Source: Kryptolebias marmoratus
Taxonomy: Eukaryota > Chordata > Actinopteri > Cyprinodontiformes > Rivulidae
Length of the DNA stretch: 64,000 nt
NCBI RefSeq assembly: GCF_001649575.2
Contig: NC_051434.1
Coordinates: 16,983,492-17,047,491 of the forward strand
Direction: 5' to 3'
Below the pieces are notes generated by a model that was not told where the DNA came from, made no database searches, and saw nothing but the letters and a program-made list of their open reading frames with translations. This document shows, one piece after another, positions 9,601 through 21,600 of the stretch. The position numbers were made by a program, and so were the translations under genes. Positions within the stretch are counted from its first letter, which is position 1. The number at the start of each line of letters is the position of its first letter.

Positions 9601-12600
9601 CAGATATTTAACAAGGTGGTTATTGACCTTTTTGGTTCCCAGAAAAGTTGTCAGAGTGAGCTTCTCTTTAAATAAGATATGATTCATTTTAAAAAAAGGA
9701 GCACTTTCCAATATTGCATGTGTTGTTTGATTTTATCTTATCAGTGTGATTAGTGTCATGGAGTGTGGTGCAGTGTTTTTCAAAGCTGTTTGACTGGGAA
9801 AAATCATCAGGATTTGGGTTTCGTTTTTGGTTTTTCTTTGAGGTTTCTTTGGTCTTTGGGGTTACTGTTTTCATGTTTTGTCTTTGTATAGTTTCTGCTT
9901 CTTGTGTTCCTGTCATTATTCACTTCTCCTCAGTCAGTCACTTGTTTACTTGCCACGCCCATCTCCACCTGCTCCAAGTTTGTAACCACTTCTCCTAATT
10001 ACCCTCTGCTTTAAAACCTGGTCATTTCCTCCATTTACTCGCTGGTCCATTGTCGCTTACACAAACTGACTAGCTCCTTCCATGTCTTGCCTTGCCTTGT
10101 CTGGTCACTTGTGCTGCTTTTTGGGATTTTTGTTCTTGTTTGGATTTGCTGCCTCGCCAGTGTTTTGTTTTTGTTTCTTTTTTTATTTTAAATGAATTAT
10201 TTTGTCTACTGGAAGATGAGTCTGCGCATTGGGTTCGCCGCTCTCTCCACCCGACTTGACATAATCTCAGACACATGCAAACACATTTGGTCACTAAGCA
10301 GCAAATTGGGACAATTCTTAAAATACGTCCTGTCGTCAGCAAACAGAAAGGTATTTACTCCCAGACTTGCTGTTACAATATTTTCTTTGTCATATGCTTT
10401 TTTATCAAAAGTATATTTAGGTCAAATCTGGGCCATATTTCAAACTTGTGCTGCTTTTTTCGAACGTGAACACATGCATGAGCGTCACCGACTGCCGTCT
10501 GTTTGTGAAATAATAGGACTCCTGCCATAAATCTTCCGTTTATTTAAGGATTTCTTGCTCCCCTTTCTCCCTCTCAGTGCAAAAATAGAAATAAAGACTA
10601 TTGTAAAGTTTAGACTGCAGTGTTTCCATTTTTTATACCACGCGATTAATCAAACCGCCACCGCGCCACATATGTCTGCGTCACGCTCCACGCTGTGAAC
10701 CTCACTTGGTAAGTTAGTGTTTGATCAAAGAAATTACAGACGGGGGACTGATCCAATGTTTGTGTTTTCTTCTAAACGCTCCTGAGAGGCAGGCCTGGGT
10801 CGTGCGCTTACTTCTGCGAGTTGATGCCGTCGATGGTGCGAATCATTCGCTCGTTGAGTTCTTCCTCAAATCTTTTCCTTTGAGATTTGGACCTTCGGAA
10901 CAGAGGGCACATATTTAAGCTCTGACAGGAGCGTTAAAAGCGTGCTTGTACGCGTCACGAGGCTTGTGGGAAAACAGACGGCTCACCTCTCTCGTCTCTG
11001 GAGGTAGTACTGCCCCATAGGAACGTCCTGAAACACGAAATGGGTCAGAAAATATAGAAAATCCTGTTAAACCTGGACTGATAACCTGGGAGGTCGGTGG
11101 GAGAAAGACGACGAGAGACGAAGCTCCCTCACCGTGGTGTTGATCTTGCCGTTGTCTGTGGTCATGCTGTCTCGGTGGTGGAGGTTGGCGAAGGGTTTGG
11201 CGGCGCCCCACGACTCCAGGTATCGGGTCATCCTGACCGACGCCCTCATCTTCCCCCCGTCCAGGGAGGGCCGAGAGCGCACACTTAACAGCGGGCTGTG
11301 CCTCTCAGTCTGGGAACAGGAGCAGAGGGAAAATATACATGTACACCCGGTGATCTTTTTACGATTTATTCAGATTTTGTCAGGAGATGAGTTTAAATTT
11401 AATCCCCAAATTAGCAGTTTTCAGACTTCTGACTTCTTTGGTTTGGCGTTCATAGTATTACATAGTTCATCAAACAAACTCAAACCCTGCGTTTTACTTC
11501 TTTCTTTGTCTGTCTGTTGGCGAAATATCTCACGAACCAGTGGAGCGATTTTAACGAAACTCCCAGATCATAACCACTCGATGCACATCTACAACTGATT
11601 CCCTTCTGGAGCCAACGCAATTCAAGACGGCCGCCGCAGCTGATCTACCTTCGCCGACACAAACGTGAGTAGAACTCAGTCAGTTTTAACAGATATTGAG
11701 CTTATATTTGGTGTGGTAGTAGCTGGGAGTCGACCCCAACACATACTCTGAGTTCTAACAGATTGTGCAAGAAGTGAAAAATGCAGCCCATTTATTATCA
11801 TGAATCCACTGATATGACTTAGGGTAATGTGATAAAATACTCTAATGCAAAGTATTTCTTATATAAGCAAAAGTAAAAACTTAAAAGGTAACTTACTCAT
11901 GAAATATGTGTAAAGGATTTGCCATATCTGCTGCAGAGTGAACCAGACTCCCACAGATTCAGTGAGCTCCAACTCAGTGGGTGTGAAGTGAGAAGAGCCG
12001 GCTGTTTCGGGAACTCTGGTCATTTGACAGCTTTTGACATCTTTGACTCGCTTGTTAGTTGTTGTTTTTTTATTATTTTTTTTTAACTACTTCAAACCCC
12101 TTTTCAGTCATGAATGAAGCGGCTCTGCTTTTTATTTACACGCGAGTGTTTCTGAGTGGGCAAACAGAACTCCACTCGGGTGAAACGCCGGGGAACTGAA
12201 GAGGACGACAAGCAGCGCCCCTCGGGGGATTCATTTTAATTGCTCGTGGAGACTGTGTGTGTGTGTGTTTGCGTGTGCGTGTGCGTGGGATTGTCACTGA
12301 CCGAACTCGGCACAGATGCCTTCAGGGAGCTGCAACAGACACGGCGGCTGCGGTTATTTCCAGCTCTGACAGTGACGGTTAATGACAGTGACAGTGGAGA
12401 TGACACCTTCCCCTGATCCGTGCGCCGTATTTGGCCTGGATTCATTCAAGACTTCCTGCAAATTAAGACTCGACACCTGCAGCTTTTTTTTTTTTTCCTC
12501 TCTCCATCTGATCAAATATTCGGTAAACATTTTTCTAAAACCCCACTGTCACGTCTCGTCACGTTCTGCTGAGAGACTCTTTAGTCGCAACAAACAGGAA

Positions 12601-15600
12601 TAATTTAGGCCCCTGTGCTCTGCATTAATGGGAAACTGACTGGAAAAACTCAAAAGTTGTAGCGCAGAGCAGTGGAATAAGCCGTGAAAGACAAAATCAG
12701 CTAAAAACAACGAGGCCCAGAGTCATCAACGACTCAGTTTCTGATTCTGCACATCGGTTTGACTCCTAAAGCCGTCTAACGCCAGATTTGCGCCTCGAGA
12801 CGCCGTCAATTAAACAGCGTTTCTCTCTGTCCTGATGCGGTTCGTCCATGTTGCATTCAGAAGACACCCTGTCCTTGTTCATGTCAATTCCTACCAGAGA
12901 TAAAAGTGACCCGTCCTCAAAGATCAATGCTGTTTGCGACACATTTAGTTTGAGATATACAGAGTCCTGAGAGCTTGAGTTTCAGGAGGAAAAACAGGAA
13001 CAGGAGCAACACGCCGCAATGACGCCTTCACAAAAATAGGCCAGGCACGTAAGGATTCGTTTACTTAAAGGTGTTGGACACTGTGGCATCTACTAGTAAA
13101 TAATCCTAAAAGTGTGTAAAATCCTGTCGTCGGCGCTTCGGGTTCAGAAAACAAAACCTCAAAATTGTAGAGCATTTCAGCTGACAGCACTTCCCATTCG
13201 GAGGTTAACGAACACAACTCAAAGTGATTATTTTGCCGACTAATTAAGGTGGGAGTGTCTGTGATCGACGGTCGTGATTAAGTTGTGCGACGAGGGCAAT
13301 TTCGATCTGATGCCAAAAAAAACTTATTGCTCACACCTGCTAAAAAAAGGCTGAGAAAAATAAAACAGTGGACACCGATAATACCTATAAAGCTGAATAT
13401 AGGACGCATCAAGGCGACAAAAAAGTCAAATGTTTTACTAGCAAACTCCATTTTTTTTTAAAAAGATGCTTTTACTGGACAGGGAATCTGCAGAGAACTA
13501 ACAGAAGACACGTGGAGGCTGATGGAGGGCAGTCTTTGTGCTGATAATCTAGTAAGGCTCAGTCATGATCTAGATTAGGACGGCAAGAGACTGGAATGGT
13601 CTCTCTGTTCCCGAGGCAAACCGTACGAGCACACGCTGGACGCCAGGGAGCATTACTCTAAACAGAGATGTTCTCAACAGACAGTTCACAGAAGAGTCAG
13701 ATCCCTTAAATGTCCCTAATCAGACCCTAATGTCCTGTTTTTGTTTTGAGTCCAGGCAGGAGGAGCTGCACGGCGTCACAATCCCCTCACAATGCCTCGA
13801 GCACAGAAAGCGCCTGTAAACATAATCCTGTCTGTGTGGAATCTGACCGAGCACCTGCCGGAGTCTGATAACATTTATCGTCGGTTCGCTACACTGTTTG
13901 CCAGCACTTGACAATGTCGCTATTTATTAGCAGCTTAGCATGTCCGCGGCAGAATGAAGTGGAGATTACTCGTACGTACGTGCGTGTGTGTTTTTTGTGT
14001 AGACGTGCGACCGTCACCAGGCATGTCCATATGTTTAGAAAAGCCTGAAAAACAGACACTGGTGTATATTTATTCTGCTCCGTCTCATTATATGCACTGT
14101 AGCCGTATTACATGAGCCACACTATCCCACTGCCCTGCTGCTGCAAACAAACATGGCCAACACTGGACCACGCAGGCTACAGTAGAGAGGGTGTATTTTA
14201 TGATGCTGTCGACCTTTTCTGCTTTGAGCAAACTCCTGTAAAAACAAAGCAGGAGACAACAGACAATAGGTAAATATGTACTACAGGAATGCCACAAGGA
14301 TCAATGTTAGGACTGCAGTTATTTAGCTTTAAATTAAAGATCTTTCGCTGGTATATATGATGAAATGTCAGTGTATGCAGATGACACACACATACATATA
14401 CATATATATAGCAGGGGTAAGCAACCCTGGTCCTTGAGAGCCACTATCCTGCATGTGTTACTTGTTTTCTGCTCCAACACACCTGATTCAGTGGTTAAAT
14501 CACCTCTTTGTGTTCTGCAGAAGCCTGTTAATCACCCATTGATTCAAACCAGCTGTGTTGGAGCAGAGAAACAAGTATATTTCTAATGTGTATTTTTGTT
14601 ACTTGTCTTGTCTATCGTGACGTGTGCTGCTGCCGTTCTTGTCCAGGTCACCCTTGTGAAAGAGGTCTTGATCTCAGAGGGATTTTATCTGGTTAAATAA
14701 AGGCTTAATAAAAAAAAAAAAAAAAAAAAAAAAAACATGCAGGATAGTTAAAGCTAAATAACAGTAGTCCTAACATTGATCCTTGTGGCACTCCTCTAAT
14801 ACACATTTCCCTGTTGTCCATTGTCTCCTGCTTTGTTTTTGCAGAAAAGGTTGACAGCATCATAAAATACACCCACTCTACTGTAGCCTGCGTGTATACT
14901 GTCACTATGTCTTTTATAATGAAGTTAAACCACAGGATTTTCCCAAATGATGCAGTAATTTTAATATAAAACAATTAACTTAGGGAGGATATTGTATCTT
15001 TTATTGCATGTTCTGTCGGTCTCCAGCAGGTCAAACGATGTTAAAACCTGCCAAGTCCTGACAATCAAATTGTGTCTTTAGGTGTTCAGTTTGTTTCTAA
15101 ATCAGTTTATAACACGAGACTTCCACCACTGAAAAAGACTGGAGATCTAACTGTGTTCAGAGCAAATGACAACACCCTCCAGGTGGACTGCTCGGTTAGG
15201 GTTAATGTTTGTTTAGTTACAAGTGCTGACATCATTAAACCAACAAATATTTTGTATTTTATGAATTTTTTAAGTTAGTTTTTGTTTAAACTGGGAAGAA
15301 AATCAACAATGAGCGAGTGAAAGAGCAGTGTTTGTTTTTTATTTTGCTGAGTTTTATCCTTACCTGCCCACTATGGAAATTAGCCAGAGGCTAAATCAGG
15401 ATCAGCGCATCTTTTTTAACGTTTAATTGTTCTGTCTCATCCAGGGTTAATTTTCTGGGAGTTTCATTAAAATATGTGTCCTGTTGCGAACAGGCAGACG
15501 AATAAACATGACTGCCTGTCTCTCTACAGAGGGGGGTTATAAAAATGGGAGTTTTTGTTTATTTCAAACCACTTCCCAGCATGGATGAAAAAAAGTCATT

Positions 15601-18600
15601 CATTGAAAGCATTTCCGCGGCCCGTAAACACAACCTGAGAAGTGAAAAATGCAGGCGGCGAATCTGCAGCTGATTAACCTAAAATTAAAAAAAACAGGCG
15701 CCCGTCAAATCCAACCTTGGGGTTGATGACCAAGTAGGTGACCACGCCGTGCTCCTTCAGGTACGAGTCCCGGCTCTGCCCGTCCCCGGCCTCCACCTTG
15801 TACGAGCCCTTCAGGTGCTCCAGCGTCACCGACGAGATGTGGACCCTCCTGCGGATCAGTGAGCGGGACAGATAATGAGAGGCGAAGCTCCTGCGTCACG
15901 GCGCCGGCGCCGGCCATGCAGAACACATTATTTGCCCGCCGGCTCTCCAACCACTCTTGGCCGCGATTCTCCCTTTTCATCTTTGTTTTGTTACCCTTGC
16001 AAACAGATACAGAAAGAAATGAAAATAACTTCTTTTTTTTTTTTTCCCCCTGCAGCAGCAGATATGTTTTGTTGATACCTCTCAGCAGGCAAAGTGGGAG
16101 ACAAACCATTAGCAGCCCGGTGAGACAACATTGTGGTACTAGAGAGCTTATTATCAGAGCGGCGTATACCTACCCACTGGCCAATTTTCACGAGCTTGTT
16201 ACAGCTCCAGGCTGGCACAACTAATGGCTACATAACTAATGCATGGCTACTTGGTCAACCGAGGTAGCTGTAATTTACTAAAATGCTTCTAATAGGTATA
16301 ATTAGAACAGACTTGTCTCGGGTTCCAAGTGCCTCGGAAAATAAGCGTGCATGTGCTGATGTAGGACCCCCAAAAAACCCCCACCCTCCATCCCCCCGCT
16401 CCCGTAACAAGGTGTGGAAGACAAACGGCAACAATCAGCCGCCGCTTTGAAGTCTCTTACCCCGGCACCCCGCCCGCCTCCATGTGGTTGGCCAGCGTCA
16501 CGTCGTGCGACCACACGTCGTACTGCCACTTCCGGAGGCCGATCACGCCACAGAGGACGTTCCCCGAGTGCACGCCCACGCGCATGTTGATGTCCACGCC
16601 GGTGGCGTCCCGCACCTTCCTGTGGCGGAGAAGGGAGAAGTCTTCAGAGCTCGGCAGAGGCGTCGGCCTGCCCGGCTGCTCCCGGCCGAGGCTCGCGCGA
16701 AAAACGAGACACGAGTGTACGCTTGTCGCCTTTTTTTACGAAGGGCAAACCGCATCAACAAATCTATACATTTAAAAAACACAACAACATTAACCTACCG
16801 GAGGAGGTAAGTACCGGTGGAAAAAAGCCAAACGGCGCCGTCTGCTTGGATCGGGCAAGATCTTTGTTTTGAAATTTGCCAACAACTATCCGCGTTCAAC
16901 TTTGTCTGTTAGCAAAACATCTTGTGAACCGCCAAACATATTTTCATGAAACATTCAGGAAATAGTCACTGGATTTACGTCTACAACTGATGAACTTTTG
17001 GGGTCAACTCAATTCAAGATGGCTGCCAAAGCTAATCGATATTAGCCAATACAGAGGTGGCTATAACTCAGTGGATTTTACAGCTATGGAGCTAAAATTT
17101 GACGTGATAGTAGCTGAGAGTTATTTGCGACACATACTCTGACGGTGTCGTCTTGTGATAATGCACGAGATCGAGCGTGAACGTCGCTCTCCGGGTTTGG
17201 ACAAAAAGAATGCCACAGCTGCATTGTTTGGCCACAACGGCGGGCGACGCGCATTCCCTTTCAGCTCTCCAAACACAAAAAGCAGTTTGCGCCCACACAA
17301 TTAAACCATTTTATCCACGCTGCGGATGAGTGGGGAAGACGGAAAGCAAAGGGGAGGAAAGAGGGCACGGCAAACACAAACAATATTTATTCGTTTGTTT
17401 GAGTTTCCTGTCGGTTTAGATGGGAGGCTTATCATATTGAGTTGGGCTCTGTGTTTACTGGAAGCCAATCTGGCATTCCTTCTGCTCAATCTGTTCAACA
17501 GGCGTGTGTTTGTCTGTTTGTGTCGGTGTGCGAAGGATCGGGGGAGGGGAGGGGGTGAAAGGGAGGGAGGGATCTGGTGTTTTACTTGATGGCCTCACAC
17601 ATATCCAGGCCCATCTTCACGCAGTTCCTGGCGTGGTTGGGCAGCGACTCGGGCAGCCCCGACACGCAGTAGTAGCAGTCGCCCAGGATCTTGATCCGCA
17701 TGCACTCGTTCTCCTAAAAACAGGAGAAAAAATCAATTAAAAAATGGAAATGGGGACATCAACAGAAGAAGAAAAAGCTACATCCAGTCTTTTCTTATGA
17801 ACGATTCAGAGTCATCGCCCTCTTTTAGGCTGCGTTCACAGCAGCCATGTTTAATCTGCTTTAATGGAACTATAGTTTGTTTGCCTAGAAAGTCCAGTTC
17901 GTTTGGGGAGGTGTGAACGCACAATTGAACTCTGATGCGGACCAAAAATGTGAACTCTGGTCCGCCTATAAACCTCGGTTTTGGTTCAGTTGAAGTGAAC
18001 TCAGGCACGGTTTGAATGCATATGTGAACGCAAGCGGACCAGAGATCGCTCCAAAAGCAGGAAGTGGACTACAGCACAGGGCTGTCTGGGTAAATACGAC
18101 CAAAACAAACGAGTGTTTCTACCACTAGAGGGAAAAATGGCTCGTGGTCAGACGTGGAGTGAAGAGGAGGTAAAGGGAATCAGAAAAACCGTAAAGAAAA
18201 TCCTAAAACCGCTCAAATTTGACGCCACTCAATTTTCGTTTCCTTTTCCAGGAGAAGGAAGTTGCGCTCAGTGTCGTCTTCAGAGGTTTTTGTGTCTTTT
18301 CCTTCAGTAGTTCTTGGTGCAGCACCATCACAGGCGAGGGGGGGGAACAGGTTCTCAAAGGGTCTGGCTCCATTGAGTCGGTGCAATGTGAATGAGAACC
18401 GCAGCAGCTGAAAATGGAACAAATGTTGACATTTTGGTTCCCAATCGAACCGAGTCTACCGGACCATCAGGTGTGAATGCACCCTTAAAGTCAGGTCCAT
18501 CGAACCCCCCCAAAATAAACATTTACCTGCCCACACATGTGGAGTGCAGTAGCCGTCGCTCCACACGCGGGATGAGTAACGACTCGCGGTCGGACCGGGT

Positions 18601-21600
18601 TTTACATAACGGTGGCTTCAGGGGGGGAGAGACAGAGAGCTGCTGGACACCAGGTGCGGTGAGCCGGATTGCTCACACCGTGATAACTGAGCTCCACAGA
18701 GGACAGAGAGATGCACTCGGACCAGCCTACACACGCACACACAGCGCTCGCAGAGAGAGCGCGGCAACAAGGCCAGCGGCGCTGCAGGCGAGAGCGGTGC
18801 TTCATCTGACTGACCACATGAACAGATACTCTCTTCTTGCTCGGGCTCTTTCTATGTGACGTTTTGTGAAGAGACGGCACAGACCGAAGGTCTTCAAATG
18901 GTTACGACCTAAACCCACACTGGTTGTTCATTTGATTATAGGATATAAATAAATATATAAATACAGTCGGGGGGGGGATATGTGCACTCTCTTTCTATTC
19001 TACAGTTTTATGTATCAGGATATGATAAATATATGATATATATGAGTTTCAGGTGTGTGGTAACACAATGCCAAGAAGGAAAGACATCAGCAATGACTGG
19101 AAGCAGCTGCTGCCGCCCATCTAGCTGAGAAGGTTAAAAGTCATGATATCCAAACAGTTTTGGGTCCATCATTCTGCAGGGGAAAAAGATTATTCACAAG
19201 AAGAAAAACGTGTGGGACAGCTGCAGTCTTCTTAGCAAATTCACCCCCAAGGTCAGACTGTGCAACTGCAAACAAAACACGAGCTCCGTCTCAGACAACA
19301 ACTGAAAAAAAACAACTGAAGCAGTGTTGCTCGTTTGGAAGGGCAGCAGGAGAACGAGTCTTCTCTCTAAAAACAACACGGCGGCACGACTTGGGTTTGC
19401 AAAGATTCTTCTAAACAAACCACAAGACTTCTGGACCAGATGAGACCAAAGTGGAGATGATTATCCAGAATGCACAGCAGCATGTTTGGTATAAACCAAA
19501 CACAGCAGATCAGCACAAAACCCTCATCCCAGCTGTCAGCACGGTGGTGGAGGGCTGATGGTTTGGGCTCATTGAGACGACCATGAACTCCTCTGTAGAC
19601 CAAAGGACTCTGTAAGGACATCTGTCCTACAGCTGAGGATTGGACCAAACTGGGTCATGATGCAGCAGAACAAAGATCCCCAAACACAGCAGCTGATCTA
19701 CAACAGAACGACTCAAAAGAAAAAAAAAATTAAATCTAAATGTGGCAAAGTCCAGACCTCAAAATGACTGAACTGATGTGGTGGGACCTAAGGAGAGATG
19801 AGCAGAAACAACATCTGCAAACCTTAACGGACAGCGTTGTAAAGAAGAGTGGGCCAACAGAATTCCTCAACAACCACGTAAAGGACTGACAAAGTCCTGC
19901 AGAAAATGACTTTTGGGAGTTTGTGCTGCTAAAGGAGGTTCTACAAGCTGCTGGATCAAGGGAGGGGTTCACACACAGATTTTAGATTTTAGCTTTGTTT
20001 TTGTTTATATATGTATATATATGCGGACCATTACTTGAGAAAACTTTCTTCAGGCAGACCTAAAGGCTCCTGTCCCCCCTCCCCCGACCACCTTAAACAC
20101 TATGACTCAGGCGTGGTAAACAGACGAACGAGTGAATGAAACGGTTCTGACTTGAGACAACATCAGCTAATAGAATTACACGTCAACCGAGACCAATTGT
20201 TTAAGCCCGGCACATTCATTATTTATTTATTTATTTTCCCCCCATTAATTCTAAATTAATTCTAGATGAAAGCGGCACGCTGGGGTTTGAGGGGATTTGC
20301 TGGCTTGAGCCACGGAGCCGTTGTACATTAAACAACCGTAGACGCCTGTTTTACATGGATTACAGGGTTCAACAATGGTTCGTTTTCACCTAAATCCCTT
20401 AGATAAAACCTAAAGAACGTCACGGAGCTCAAGCTTATAAAACCTCAAACCGGAGATGACAGGAGTGTTTGGTGTTCGATATACAAACTACCGGATGGTC
20501 GGTTCTCCACAACATTTATGTCTAACTGAAGAAGCATCTTGCGGTGATGGGCTCATCTTACCTCGTGCCAACGAACCATTCTGAACAACACAGCAGGCAA
20601 GAAATGCAACTTCAGTGAATGGTATAAAGTAATTCAGGGATTCGTCTCGTCTCGGAGTTACCTTGGCAATCTGGTCGAACTTGCCGAAAAGCTCGTTCAG
20701 CATGTGAACGAGTTCTCCCGGAGAGCAGTCGCTGGCCAGCCTGGTGAAGCCCACGATGTCGGCGTAGAGAATGCTGCAGAGAGGAGAAAGACACGAGCGT
20801 TTATTTGACACAAAGTACCGCCGACTAATTCCTTTCAGAGTGGGTGAGCCGTTCGGGTCTGGCTTGTCCAAGCTCGATGATGTTGGGTCGGGTCTCTCAT
20901 GTGTTTGTCTCCTTACAGGTGATGGGCCAGTTCAGAGTAAGTCTGGCGCTGTTGACCAAATGCAACAATCACTGCAGTACGGCCAGCAGGTTTCTTTCTG
21001 TGAATGCGTTCAAACATTGGAAAAAAGAAGAATTAATTTCCTCCCGATGGGGCCTGAAGACGCGTCCAGAATTATTCTCAGTTCCTACTTGTAGCTCCTC
21101 GTGTTTGTTCGGTTGTCAGAACTAATACTGGCGTGAATTATTGCAGTCCCGACATGGCACACGCTGACACCGGGACGATGATAGACGTTCAACATATTGT
21201 GTAGCCGTATTTTTACTTGATGACAATGTGTGGCAGGATTTTTATTCCTGGTGACTAAGCCATATTTCCCCAACTCCTTTTATTGAAAAACAATTTAAAA
21301 ATGCCCAATTATTCATTGAAACTTCGCTTTTTTTTGGCTTACAGGATGAATTTTTTTTAGCATTTTATTACCCTTTTTTGTTTTGTTAGCTAAATTTAAA
21401 AGACTACAATGTTGGCAATGTTTCTTAATTTACTTGAAAATCAATTAAAAATTGGTACCAGGTCACTCAGTGTCCTTCCATTCCTTCATGATGGATTCAG
21501 AGCCTTGGAAATCCTTCCCCTGACTTGGACTTTTCAATCATTTTGTCTCTGAGTTGCCTTCAGGGTGTAATGGTAGCCAGGAGTACTGATGAACCAGTGA

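Noticed and set aside
18392..18859. 155-codon plus-strand frame
   Set aside because: Begins within the Harbinger-like element and runs into unrelated DNA; no recognisable domain.
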